A stretch of 64,000 bases of DNA from Cubamyces lactineus (taxonomy: Eukaryota; Basidiomycota; Agaricomycetes; Polyporales; Polyporaceae): assembly GCA_022376465.1 (NCBI GenBank), contig JACDTU010000001.1, forward strand, positions 434,001 to 498,000. The letters run 5' to 3'. The notes under the pieces are model-generated. The model had not been told where the DNA came from, made no database searches, and saw only the letters and a list, made by a program, of their open reading frames with translations. A program made the translations under genes and the position numbers. This document shows positions 51,607-60,970 of this stretch, piece after piece; positions within the stretch are counted from its first letter, which is position 1, and each line of letters begins with the position of its first letter.

Positions 51607-51705
51607 GCACGCGCGCGACCGGGCCTTCTGGCATTGGACGCAACTTGACGTCCGTTTGCCCGCGCGGAACCGGCACGCGATCTGCTTTGCGGCGCACCGG
51701 TCGCA
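51607..51705 (-). other. Zn2Cys6-like cysteine cluster within the antisense gene
   Basis: Six cysteines in CDRCAAKQIAC followed ten residues later by CVQCQKARSRAC, with basic residues in the loop. This fits the GAL4-type binuclear zinc cluster pattern found only in fungal regulators. A Lys/Arg-rich stretch follows (RITRKEEAPSPQRKKVK). Confidence 0.7.
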
Positions 51706-52186
51706 CTTCGTCCTGTGGAGCTCCGTTAGTCCGAACCCCGTACTCCGTACCCCGACCGGACTTACCGCGGGACGAGCAACTCCGCGTCGTCCTCCTCCTC
51801 CTCCTCCGACTCCGGCTCTTCATCCTCCGCGGGACGCTTGCTTCCCCGCGCGGAAGTCCCGGCCTTCGCGAGGGCAGCCTGGCGAATCAACGCCGCTGCC
51901 TTCTGCGCGGCCTCGTACTCCGCGCGCTCCTTCTCCTCCCGCGCTCGCTCCTCCTCCGCCTTTCGCGCCCTGTAAACCACCGTTAGCCCGAACTCCGCAC
52001 CCCGAAACCCCGGCAACCCCGGTACTTACGCCTCCGCTGCCGCGGCCTCCTCCGCCGCCGCCTTCATTCGGAGTTGCGCGAGGTGGGCCTCCAAGGCCTG
52101 GATGTTGTCGAGGGTTGTAGACATGCTGGTGGTGGTGGTGGTGGGAGACAGAGAGCGAGGACGAACTGGCTAAGTCTCACCCCCGT

Positions 52187-52194
52187 CTTATATA
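52187..52194 (-). promoter_or_regulatory. TATA box of the antisense gene
   Basis: TATATAAG on the minus strand, 63 nt upstream of the ATG at 52124, followed by a CT-rich leader (CTCGCTCTCTGTCTCCC). Position and sequence fit an independent core promoter firing towards pol. Confidence 0.6.
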
Positions 52195-52316
52195 CACCTT
52201 TCTTCATCGATTCTGACCCTGCCCCGATTCTTGATCTCCGTTCCCTGGACTTATCGGATTACCTTTTTTGGACAGACTTCCATTTCTCTTCACTATAGGC
52301 CCTCAAGGGTTCGGGC

Positions 52317-52331
52317 CTAGGGGGGAGGCAC
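52317..52331 (+). other. polypurine tract of element A
   Basis: AGGGGGGAGGCAC immediately before the 3' LTR start TGTTACG, the expected priming site for plus-strand DNA. Confidence 0.75.
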
Positions 52332-52990
52332 TGTTACGCCCCGTGCTGTAACCCCGAAGTCCGATCCCCGAACCCCCGTACTCCGCTCCTTACTCCGTGT
52401 TACGTACTCCGCTCCTCCGTACTCCGCTCCTCCGTACCCCGTACCCCCGACTCCGTTCTCCGTACTCCGCACTTCGTACTCCGTACTTCGGACTTCCCCC
52501 GACCCCATGACTTACATGTCTCAGATAACCCCTCATGGCGCTGCCTACATGAGGCTTTTGCTTACTGAGCTATCTACGTTATCTTACCCTTGGCAAGTTA
52601 CTTCGTACTTTTGTTCTACTCCTTCCTATCACGTACATCTCTTATTGTTTTTATCGGGTTCCTGACTTAGTATAAATACTGCCCCGGAATGTAGTAGCTA
52701 CGGAGTTCGGAAATCTCGTTATACTCATTACTGGTTCAACTCGTACTCCGACACTCAACCCCGACCCTCTAGTCCGACCAACCTTCGTTTCCAAGTCCGA
52801 CCTCCGACCCGTCAAGTCCGTACTCCGCAGTCCGCAAATAGAGGACACCGAGTCGGAACCCGTGCGTTACTAATAGTTTCGCGAAAGTCCTCACTACAGT
52901 GCCAGTCCGACCTCCGGTCGTACTCCGTCCCCGAACTCCGTCCAAGTCCCGACCACCGGAGTTGTACCCCCGGACGGCACGGTCCTAACA
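52332..52990 (+). repeat. 3' LTR of element A
   Basis: 659 bp, TGTTACG...CTAACA, followed by the target duplication GCTAC. Nearly identical to the 5' LTR after the CCG-repeat zone. Confidence 0.95.
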
Positions 52991-53600
52991 GCTACACCTG
53001 TTGCGCCCAATCCCGCTTCAATTTCAGCCGTGAACTTCTCCTCCACCTGCTGATCTTGCAGCACGAGCTGACTCTAACATGCTCCAGCATCACACAATAA
53101 GCTGATGATTGCAGCCTTCTGGCTTGCCAGAAGACCTTGTTCCAATTGGCGTCAGGAAACTTGACCAGACTCTATTGCTTGCTGCAATCATCTGTTGCCA
53201 TCCAACTTATGAGACTGTTGGCTCCCTCCTCAAGCTACTTGCTCAGTGGGCTCTGCTGTCTCAGGCAGAGTCCTATAAGCTCTAGGCGACGTAGCCCTTT
53301 GCTTGCCTCAATTGTTATCAGCATTCAAATGGTTCAATGTGCAAGTGCTTGGACAACTTTTGCTAGCTGCTCTGCTAGCATGAGGTGATGGTTTTAGGGA
53401 GGTTTGTGCACTGCCAACGTGCAGCACTGCATATGGTGAGGCTTCCCCTGCTAATTGCGAGGGGGTATGCCTCCTTGGACCTGGTGCTGATGTGGGAATA
53501 GGTGCAAGAGGAGGACAGGTTGTCTTCAGGAACAACTGTGATGGTTACTCCTCTCCTGTGGAAGGATCTCTAGACAGCATGTCTAAAGATGGAATGTGGG
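52991..53600 (-). pseudogene. gypsy family B gag, 5' portion
   Basis: The minus-strand frame continues the family-B gag across element A: immediately after the target duplication the translation reads KLKRDWAQQV and joins LDWEEDAKDHD at 39850. Upstream are a Pro/Ser-rich region (53535-53308) and several stops. The start codon is uncertain; an ATG near 53580 is possible. Confidence 0.55.
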
Positions 53601-53624
53601 ATGCTTAATGGGGGGGTTGTTGTG

Positions 53625-53853
53625 ATAACATGTAATGTCAGGCCCAAATTAGGCTTGCTGTTTGCTACTCAGAAGAGTAAAAAAGTGTCAAAACTCACAG
53701 GTGGGTCTTTCACCTGTCCTCAAGTACTCTTGACTGGGCTCTATTGGGCTCAGTGTACCTGTGATGATGGTGGGTAAGAAAGACCTACCCACCAGGCGTC
53801 CAGACCCTAAATGTCTAGGGTGCTGTACACTTGTATAGATAGTACATGACATC
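53625..53853 (-). repeat. possible 5' LTR of family B
   Basis: In minus orientation the stretch begins TGTCATGTACTATC and ends TTATCACAACA, just upstream of the gag region. The TG...CA form and position fit a short LTR, but there is no second copy in the window. Confidence 0.3.
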
Positions 53854-53859
53854 TTTTAT

Positions 53860-54960
53860 CAATCTACACAGATGGCACAAATAGCACCATCCTTCTTCTT
53901 ATATCTCGTGCAGGTTCCGTGCTGGTTGCACAAAACCCTTACACAGTCATTGTGGAGCCCAATACCAAAACAGATAGTCTTGCTGGCATGGAGGACAAGA
54001 TGGTCGAGAAAGCTGCCACTATAGCAAGTCCTACCAAGAATGGCATGCATATGACATTGGTGGTGAGTATATCTGTGCCCTTTACAGTATGCTCTCGCTT
54101 ACATACATAGCATAGGCTCTTGTTTGTACTCAGGACATCAATATTAACACTCCTAGAAAGCCGAAGAAGGTTGCTTGCTCCCAAGAAACTGAAGATGATG
54201 AAGGCCAGGTCAATGGATATGTACCTTAGAAGATATCAATGCAATGTCTAAGAGATTTGGCAGCCATATCAGTGGCAGCTCGGCCTCACACAACGAGGTA
54301 GTTTGTGGTTGTGTTCTGTTGTAAATCATGCTAACCTTCCATCTTGGTCTATACTTATCTGAATTAAATTCAATTTGATGCTGGCAACCAGCAATCAGTC
54401 AAAACATCCAGTAGCCCCTCAGGTCATGCTAAGAACAAACACCTGCCCAAAGGGGTGCATGAGGGCAACTACAAGCTGTGGAGGCAATCATTCCTTTCAA
54501 TGATGCTCATATGGCTCGGTATCTGTGATGATCCCTGGAATATTATGGACAACAAGATGCTCCTGCTCCTCCAAACTATCTAGGACACAGGTTACAGGAA
54601 AAGAGTGCCCTATAGGTTCTTTGGTGGCGACAAGGACAAGGTTACAAAACTGGTGCATGCCCATATTCTCTTCCCCTCCACTCTAATCGTCACTGATATG
54701 CTTGCTAGGCACAACAATGAGTATACAACTGGTGGCACATATTTGTAGATGCCAGCATGCAAATCTTTGAATCCTACTCCAATTCTTAACACCACTGAGT
54801 TCCCTCATGCCCACATCCCTTTGCACCAAGAGTACTGCTCAAGAATCAAGGAGAAAGCACGCCTGGTCTAAAAGAACCCCCAAGGCACCCCTAAGGAGGC
54901 ATATATCCATGCACACCCACTTATTAACAGTGAATGTACTCACAGCTTACATACTTAGGG
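53860..54960 (+). pseudogene. degraded unrecognised coding sequence
   Basis: The plus strand yields readable but broken protein: VEPNTKTDSLAGMEDKM (53950), LPKGVHEGNYKLWRQSFLSM, then MLIWLGICDDPWNIMD (54450-54560), YRFFGGDKDKVTKLVHA (54620) and FPHAHIPLHQEYCSRIKEKA (54800), separated by stops. The pattern, with a W-rich DDPW box, recalls large transposon-associated families of unknown function in Agaricomycetes, but I cannot name the family with confidence. Two intron-like gaps (GTGAGT near 54062, GTAGTT near 54297) suggest an originally spliced host-type or DNA-transposon gene. Confidence 0.35.
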
Positions 54961-54984
54961 CCCCTGTTGCTCAAAGTTTGTCAT

Positions 54985-55055
54985 AGTGTCATAGTGAGCC
55001 TAGATCGGTCACACAATAACTGGGCTAGGGGTCAAATCACCTCGGGGTGTGAATG
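54985..55055 (-). repeat. LTR end related to family D
   Basis: The words GAGCCTAGATC, GTCACAC, GGGCTAGGGGTCA and a CCTCGGGG end follow the same order as the family-D LTR end at 60971-61030, about 75 percent alike by eye. It is an old truncated LTR upstream of the Harbinger element. Confidence 0.5.
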
Positions 55056-55193
55056 GATGACTTCCCATAAGGGTCTGCGACTTTAGAGCGGCCGCAGATT
55101 CATCAATCGGAGTGCGAAAGCATTTAGAACGATAGAAACCATATCCATAACCCTTGAGTTACAGTTTAGAACCCCGCAGAATAGGAGTGTACA

Positions 55194-56522
55194 TTGATAG
55201 CCATGCTCCCCCGTACCCTATTGACCCTCATAATGCATCCAGCACAAATGGATCCCGATGATTCCTCTGGTGACGACGATCTTGATGAACTTAGACTACT
55301 TGCAGCTAGCATCGCCATCTGTGGGTTCAAGGAAGCCCGTTTTAAACGAGCTGCCAGTCGACTTCCTAGCCACCACTACCTCCGCCGACCCCAACTCCTC
55401 CCCAACCCTCGACAGAATACACCTTGGCAAGTTCTCTATGACAGTCGTGACGACCACGCCTTCATCACCTCCATGGGGATCGACTGCGCAACCTTTGATT
55501 ATGTCCTCAACAGCGGCTTCCGGGAGCAATGGGAGTCTTGGAGTATACCTCGAGCAGATGCATATCCTAGAGGTGCACCCCGCCTCGGATCTCGTTTGCT
55601 CACGGCTGAGGGTGCCCTTGGTTTCATCTACCACTGCCTCACCTCTGCAATGCCCGATACCGCTCTGCAGCAAATCTTTGCTCTTGTGCCATCCACAGTC
55701 TCCCGCTACCGGGACTTCACGATGGACATTCTTTGCAGTACGCTACGCACAATCCCGGAGGCTGCCATACAGTGGTGGAAGGGGGAGGAGGAGTGTCAGT
55801 TGGATAGCAGCCTCGTGCGTACTCGCCATCCCCTCCTTGACGCGGCAGTTGGGACCATCGATGGGCTCAACCTCCTTACGGCGGCATCTGATGATCCTGA
55901 GATCGAGAATGCAACATTCAATGGATGGCTGCATGGACACTTTACGAGCTGCGTGCTTGCATTCTCCCCGAGAGGTGCGTTTATGATGTTTATTCTAAGC
56001 CTTATTCTGAAGATAGAAGCATCAGGTCTCATCAAGGCAGCAGTCTTGAACGCACCCGGCAGCTGGCATGATGCCAAAATTGCACGACCAATCTACGACA
56101 AGCTTCGGGACAACACACCTGAGGGGTACTATCTTGTGGTGGATACTGCATTCCCACGTGGTACCAACTTGATTGCCGGTCGTATTCAAGCTCCTCTCAA
56201 GGCGGGCCAATCCATTCCTCGTAACCCTCAAGAGCGTGAGGCCATTCTGGCCCGGAACCGACAACTTCTCTCTTATCGGCAGACCACTGAATGGGGAATG
56301 CGGCAGCTATGGGCAGGGTTTGGTCGGCTACGTGTACCTCTTGACATCAATGACCCGGAGGGGCAGCTCAGGTTGCTGGAGGTTTGCGTACGCTCATGCA
56401 ACTTACGAACTGAGCTTGTTGGGCTCAATGAGATTCGTACAGTATATATGCGTTACTGGCAGGAGGCGGAGGATGATGACATTTGGACAGATTTGAATAA
56501 TGTAGTATTTGGCGAGCTGTGA
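55194..56522 (+). CDS. PIF/Harbinger-type DDE transposase
   Basis: 442 aa as one open frame. It cuts and rejoins DNA at element ends. Catalytic context: TIDGLN (first Asp), YYLVVDTAFPRGTNLIAGRI (second Asp) and TTEWGMRQLW (Glu); also NAPGSWHDAKIARPIYDKL and a C-terminal NLRTELVGLNEIRTVYMRYW, all typical of DDE_Tnp_4 Harbinger enzymes. A 42-nt stretch, 55975-56016 (GTGCGT...GATAG), breaks the conserved FSP...LIKAAVLNAPG block with hydrophobic filler and is probably an intron; because it is 42 nt the frame stays open either way. The start could be 55194, 55203 or the later ATG near 55248 (MDPDDSSGDDDLDEL). The partner gene is on the opposite strand at 56807-58600. All catalytic residues are present. 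Confidence 0.85.
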   Translation: MIAMLPRTLLTLIMHPAQMDPDDSSGDDDLDELRLLAASIAICGFKEARFKRAASRLPSHHYLRRPQLLPNPRQNTPWQVLYDSRDDHAFITSMGIDCATFDYVLNSGFREQWESWSIPRADAYPRGAPRLGSRLLTAEGALGFIYHCLTSAMPDTALQQIFALVPSTVSRYRDFTMDILCSTLRTIPEAAIQWWKGEEECQLDSSLVRTRHPLLDAAVGTIDGLNLLTAASDDPEIENATFNGWLHGHFTSCVLAFSPRGAFMMFILSLILKIEASGLIKAAVLNAPGSWHDAKIARPIYDKLRDNTPEGYYLVVDTAFPRGTNLIAGRIQAPLKAGQSIPRNPQEREAILARNRQLLSYRQTTEWGMRQLWAGFGRLRVPLDINDPEGQLRLLEVCVRSCNLRTELVGLNEIRTVYMRYWQEAEDDDIWTDLNNVVFGEL

Positions 56523-56806
56523 CGGCGTGATCGTGTTTCTCACTTCCACCTTGTTGTATGTGAGGAATGAAATCCTCTTGCAGTCGTAGCGTCCTTTATT
56601 TAAAATTTTCAAATATATTCAAGAAGTAGACTGTTATACAGCATGTAAGTATGGTTAACTAGCATCTGCAGTGAAAACGATGACAAAAATGCAGATCAAC
56701 TTGTGCGAAGTGATTAAAGAGTCAAGTATCAGTATATATAAATAAATGGAGAGCACAAGGGGAAGGAGCAGAGACGTTGTAAACAAGCTAGACAATGTTA
56801 TATGAA

Positions 56807-58620
56807 TTAGCGGTCAGAGTCCGAGAGCTCGTCATCCAAGCCATCATTATAATGAGATCGATGTGAGCCTCGTGTGTGATGGGATTCGACAGATGAATGA
56901 GCCTGCGAACTCGATGCCACGTCCACCAGTGCATTGAGCCCCGAGCTGCGAGCGCCAGACGCTGCCGCATTGGGCGGCGGCCTGAACGTAAACTGAGCAA
57001 GTGAGGGTAACGTTGTGCCAACAGTAGCCACATTAGATGCATAGGGACGCATGTCAAGCGAAGTTGAAGTTGAATGTTGAGGTGAAGTGAAGGAGCCGCC
57101 TGACACATTGCAAGGTGGTGAATGCATGCTGCCAAAGGGTGGGGATAGTGCGCGAGCATGGTGGCGTGGTGAGCAAGACAGAGAGGGATGGGAGTGGGGA
57201 GGTGACAGCTGGCGGGACATTGTGTGATGGCTATGTGTGCGTGGAGAGTCTTCAACACCCCGGTGATCATGGTGATGCCATAGACGGGTAGACATTCCCT
57301 GCATCATCTCCAGCATGTCGACACGAGCCTGGAAGCACATAATCTCCGACAGCTGCTGCTGAAGCTGCATTGACTGCTGGTGGAGGCGGTCGGCTAGGGT
57401 CTCATTGCGTGAGCGGAGATCGTGGTTGTCCTGTGAAAGACGCGTGAGCTCATCCTGAGCAAGCTTGCGTGCGAAGCGAGCATCGTCCCGCGCATCACGG
57501 GTGGCAGGGTTGAGCGAAGCAGTGACAGCACTCATGAATTCCTGTGCCTGCGCACGCCGGTTCGAAGTCGCTTGGCTGCGAGTAGCCGAGGAGGGAGCCT
57601 GGTCGCAGAACACCTTCACTACCGGTTGCGTGGCAGGCTTACGGGTACTGGACACCTTTATGCTCTTTGTGCTCGACGAAGCTGGCTGTTGCTCGATGAC
57701 CTCGATATCCAAATCGTCTGAGTTCTCATCAACCTCTAGTATGCGCTCCTCAATCTCCTCATTCATATCCACAATCTCAGCATCATCGAGCACTCCAAGG
57801 TGGATCCTCTCGTTGATTTGCTCCTTGATCTCCCAAGCACGCACCACGTTGGGGGGAACGGAGGCGCTGCCAGTAGGCTTGGGTGTGCGAACAAGCTAAG
57901 ACCTTATAGTCAGTATCAAATAGCAATAAGGCCTTTAGTATACGTACCCCATCGTACTTGGTCTTGAGCGGCTTATGCGTACGTGGTGGACGCCCATTGT
58001 CGCGTGCCCAATTGTTGAACCGATCAGTAATCCGCTGCCATGAAGTCTGACCGATAGGGAGCTCCTCCTCAACGAGATCAAGGAGCGCATGGATGTCGTC
58101 GTTGGTGTAGTTGGATGCCCCAGGTTGGCGCCCGGTGTGAGAAGCATTTGAAAGTGGCTTCGCTACCTGCTTGCCCTTGCCTTTTGCGGTAGATCTGGGT
58201 GCGGGCACGGGTGCAAACATTTTCGCTCCCTTCACCTTCTTTGCAGAAGACCCCGGTATAGCGTCTGCAGCACGCTTCTTGCCCTTGTCAGGCTTCGGAG
58301 TGTTAGCGTTGGCTGAACGTGAGCTGGGAGGGAGCTGGGGCTGGGTGAATGTCTCAGGGCTGCTTTCGCGAGAACTTGGGTCCATTTTGAGAGATGGCGG
58401 AAACTCGATGGGGCATGCTAGCCACTGACCTGCAGCCGCTGATGGGGCTGTATGGCCGGGGGTACTGCCTGCACCAGGGGGGCCCAGCTGTATGTGTTCG
58501 GACCAGCCGATGGGTATTGGGTTGTCGGAGGCGTCGGGAGATGTTGTGAAGCAGGCTGATAGGGTGGGGGAGGAGGGAAGGGATAAGGGAGGGGATTAGC
58601 ATGGTTGTTGTAACTTGCTG
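56807..58620 (-). CDS. PIF/Harbinger accessory SANT/Myb-like DNA-binding protein
   Basis: Second Harbinger gene, convergent with the transposase. Exon 58385-57948 starts MDPSSRESSPETF and has a Lys-rich N-terminus and a trihelix/SANT-like region (YTNDDIHALLDLVEEELPIG, WQRITDRFNNWARDNG, LKTKYDG). The intron 57896-57947 (GTACGT...CTTAG, 52 nt) joins in frame to LVRTPKPTGS. Then come an acidic stretch, a coiled-coil segment (DARFARKLAQDELTRLSQDN, QQQLSEIMCFQARVDMLEMM) and a Ser/His-rich tail to the stop near 56807. An upstream Pro-rich exon (58600-58440: PLPYPFPPPPPYQPASQ) is probably also part of the gene; the D1 insertion at 58625 cuts it off. The partner protein binds element ends or helps nuclear import in known Harbingers. 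Confidence 0.75.
57896..57947 (-). other. intron in the Harbinger accessory gene
   Basis: 52 nt, donor GTACGT at 57947, CTGAC branch motif, acceptor TCTTAG at 57896. The exon-exon join reads YDG|LVRTPK. Confidence 0.75.
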
Positions 58621-58624
58621 GTGC

Positions 58625-59097
58625 TGTTACAATGGTGCGTGACACGGCCACTGTTACGATTACGTCTTGGTTTTGTGACTTGTCCTATGCTTATGTATCG
58701 TGCTTACGTTCCGGAGGCCGAGCCTGCTGCGGCTTACTCATGTGTTGTATACTTAGCTCTATTCTCCCATGCCACGTCAGTTATTCCCATGACACGTCAC
58801 CCCTATTCCCATGACACGTCACCCCTATTCCCATGTACAGTCAGCCCCAGCTATACTTAGCCGTACTGAACATTCGCTTACCGATCCGGTCTATTATTAG
58901 TCTCGGCCATATATATATAAGCCGAGGATCTTCTTCGAAGAACCTCAGCTCGATCTGGTTATCTATTGCCTATTCACCAAACCCCGACTCGCCTCTTCTC
59001 AGAAGATCTTGACCCCTGACCCGCCTCTACGTTACCCTTTGAGGCGACGTGACCCCTAGCTCAGCCACCGCGTGACAGATCTAGGCTCGTCATAACA
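58625..59097 (+). repeat. 5' LTR of gypsy copy D1
   Basis: 473 bp, TGTTACAATGG...CGTCATAACA. It has a TATATATATAAG TATA box near 58908 and two or three copies of CCCATGACACGTCA near 58780-58830. It matches the inverted LTR at 60971-61432. It interrupts the 5' end of the Harbinger accessory gene. Confidence 0.9.
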
Positions 59098-59170
59098 TTA
59101 GATCGAGCTCACGAATCGCCGTCAATCTACCCAGATTCAGACGACACCGATCGGCGCAGCTCTGAAATAG

Positions 59171-60640
59171 AGTGCGCCTGAACCCGACGAAACAGAAGAA
59201 CCGCCGACAGTTTACTCGGCGAACAAGGAGACCAAGCTAGTATACTACAGAGAAGACCAAGTCTACTGGGAGGACAAATCGTGGCACTTCGCTCCCCATC
59301 CACTCACCTGGCAAGAGTGCCTTCGAATCTCCCCTGAATACCGTGTCAAGTACAACGAACTAGCTGAAGAAGAACTCCCGGAGGAACCAGTGGCACCTGC
59401 GGAGACAGAAACCCGAACAGAACCGAACTCGCTGCCGACATCCCCAGTCGACTTCACCACTCCACGAACTTCTCGAGTAGAAGTAGTGAGCAGCAGCGAA
59501 TCAGAAGACACCTCTCAGCAAGGCGAGAGCTCGACAGAAGAATCGGAAGAACTGATCGCCGCACCAGGAACCGAGGAAGACACCTCAGACGAATCAGAAG
59601 ATATGGCCGAACAAGGGCAGCAGGAACCCCAGGCAGTGGCCCCCGCACCACTCGTCGAACCGCGATATGAGCGGACCCCCGAGATGAAACTGAAGATGCC
59701 CCCGGAGTTTGAAGGGAGGCGAGGAGAGGTCATTGAATGGCTGCAGAAATGCATGCTGTACCTCTCTATCAACGAAGCGGCCTACAACACCAATCAGAAG
59801 AAGATCATCTTCTGCCTCATGCTGATGAACGGAGGGACATTCGGAGCATGGGCGAGGTCGTTTATCGAAGACACACAGGCACAAGCGGAGAAACAAGGAC
59901 CAGGAACACCTCTAAACTGGGGCACGTGGCGAGACTTCTCCAAACAACTCACTGAAGCCTTCGATAACGCCGATGCTCAGGCCAGTGCAAGAGTACTGCT
60001 GCGAAGCGTCCGCCAGGGCAAACGACCAGTGGAGGAGTACATCACCAAGTTCAAATCCCTGATCTCGCGCTGCGGTATCACCGACTATCGCATCATTGCC
60101 GACTTCTCCTACGAAGGATTGAATAGGCCGCTGTGCGAGAAGATCTTCGGGATGTACCCCATGCCTAACGACACGAACACCCTCTACATGAGAGCCGCGA
60201 CACTGGAGCAGCAATGGTTGCTCAGCAAGACATACAATGGGAAGGGAAAGACCACGTACAACCCTACCTACAAGCCGCATCAACACAGGATGCGCGAACG
60301 AGACCCCGACACCATGGACGTCGACCGAATGCTCCCAGAAGAGCGCGAGAAGCACTACAAAGAAGGACAATGCTTCAATTGCCATCAAGTGGGACACTTG
60401 GCACGCCAATGCCCCCTCAAGAAGGGGAAGAACGGAGACCGGAAGGGGAAGACGAAAGCCCGAATCACGGAGGTAGCCAAAGAAGAGGACAGTGACGACG
60501 ACTCCAAGTCCACCTCCACTCGAGCATCTAACTCCTCTAAGAAGCTCATCACTGCACGTATCCGCCTTGCTCTCAAAGACCTCGATGACAAAGAAGATCG
60601 CAAGGACGTAGTATCCGACCTCCTGAACGAGGGTTTTTGA
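59171..60640 (+). CDS. Gag of gypsy copy D1
   Basis: The frame is open from 59171 (after a TAG at 59168-59170) to TGA 60638-60640. No in-frame ATG precedes the conserved part, so the original start has probably been lost or lies before the TAG. Seen: N-terminal LVYYREDQVYWEDKSWHFAP, an acidic Ser/Glu region (residues after 59450), a capsid domain (MKLKMPPEFEGRRGEVIEWL, KQLTEAFDNADAQASAR, GKRPVEEYITKFKSLISRCG), and a CCHC knuckle CFNCHQVGHLARQC near 60370-60410, then a basic and acidic tail. Family Gag of the Metaviridae (Retrotrans_gag) type. The frame ends at a slippery heptamer. Confidence 0.85.
   Translation, partial: SAPEPDETEEPPTVYSANKETKLVYYREDQVYWEDKSWHFAPHPLTWQECLRISPEYRVKYNELAEEELPEEPVAPAETETRTEPNSLPTSPVDFTTPRTSRVEVVSSSESEDTSQQGESSTEESEELIAAPGTEEDTSDESEDMAEQGQQEPQAVAPAPLVEPRYERTPEMKLKMPPEFEGRRGEVIEWLQKCMLYLSINEAAYNTNQKKIIFCLMLMNGGTFGAWARSFIEDTQAQAEKQGPGTPLNWGTWRDFSKQLTEAFDNADAQASARVLLRSVRQGKRPVEEYITKFKSLISRCGITDYRIIADFSYEGLNRPLCEKIFGMYPMPNDTNTLYMRAATLEQQWLLSKTYNGKGKTTYNPTYKPHQHRMRERDPDTMDVDRMLPEEREKHYKEGQCFNCHQVGHLARQCPLKKGKNGDRKGKTKARITEVAKEEDSDDDSKSTSTRASNSSKKLITARIRLALKDLDDKEDRKDVVSDLLNEGF
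60631..60637 (+). promoter_or_regulatory. probable -1 frameshift site, gag-pol of D1
   Basis: G GGT TTT in the gag frame (X XXY YYZ), directly followed by the gag stop TGA (60638-60640). Slippage enters the protease frame at TTG AGG AAC, which has no ATG of its own before the catalytic region. Confidence 0.7.
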
Positions 60641-60970
60641 GGAACCGGCGTGCATCGACGTCACGACCGCGAACGACGATCCGTAATGTAATAGTAGCGC
60701 AGACTTCGAAGCAGTCTATGAGAATACCGCTATTTATTCATACGGATCGAAGCGTCGAAACGAAAGCCCTAATCGACACAGGAGCTGGAGAAACCTTCAT
60801 GGACTACCGATTCGCGAAGGAGCAGAATTTGAAGCTCACGGAACTGAAGAAGCCCATTTGAGTCTTTAATGCGGACGGAACCCGAAACAAGGCAGGCGAT
60901 ATCAAGAAGTGCACTTCGATCGAAGTTGAAGCAGGAGGACATCGACACATCATCCGATTCCTCATCACAT
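60637..60970 (+). pseudogene. protease start of D1 pol, truncated
   Basis: The -1 frame reads RNRRASTSRPRTTIRNV, then a retropepsin site KALIDTGAGETFMDYRFA (D-T-G intact). TGA at 60859-60861 interrupts it, in a context (KPI|VFNADGTRN) where family members usually have Arg. The frame continues with GDIKKCTSIEVEAGGHRH to 60970, where the D2 LTR begins. The rest of D1 pol would lie beyond the window on the far side of D2. Confidence 0.8.

Larger units (their letters stand above)
45831..52124 (-). pseudogene. antisense accessory gene of element A: Zn2Cys6-like, coiled-coil protein (split by the foldback)
   Basis: Exon 1 (52124-52030) starts MSTTLDNIQALEAHL; intron 1 52029-51970 (GTAAGT...TTTACAG, CTAAC branch); exon 2 51969-51766, a charged helical region (RKAEEERAREEKERAEYEA) and acidic tail; intron 2 51765-51713 (GTAAGT...CCACAG, CTAAC branch); exon 3 from 51712 with a cysteine cluster C-x2-C-x6-C-x10-C-x2-C-x7-C (51705-51607), the spacing of fungal Zn(II)2Cys6 DNA-binding domains. 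The foldback interrupts exon 3 at 51446. Coding resumes at 46567 with SSEKVRAEKGKGKEKEK, then a helical domain (DRELLEHLLVAVQRNRRTA, AIAKIVRKELKAVIGEAV) and an acidic C-terminus ending DMDMAE. The C-terminal part is conserved in copy A1. It may act as a DNA-binding regulator; that is inference. Confidence 0.7.
39856..52990 (+). mobile_element. complete Ty3/gypsy chromovirus, family A, with antisense gene and nested foldback
   Basis: A 13.1-kb element bounded by similar LTRs (39856-40502 and 52332-52990) with a perfect 5-bp target duplication GCTAC (39851-39855 and 52991-52995). Without the 4.9-kb foldback it would be about 8.3 kb. Gag and pol are uninterrupted. Between pol and the 3' LTR lies about 6.6 kb of extra sequence that no standard gypsy element has: an antisense spliced gene and, inside it, a palindromic foldback element. 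The LTRs look nearly identical beyond their first 130 bp, so insertion is recent. The other family-A traces in the window are A1 (1-4397), a solo LTR (35005-35693) and a stump (18938-19011). Confidence 0.95.

Noticed and set aside
51470..52120. 216-aa plus-strand Pro/Arg-rich frame
   Set aside because: It is the complement of the antisense gene exons, which have splice sites, a TATA box and a cysteine cluster on the minus strand.
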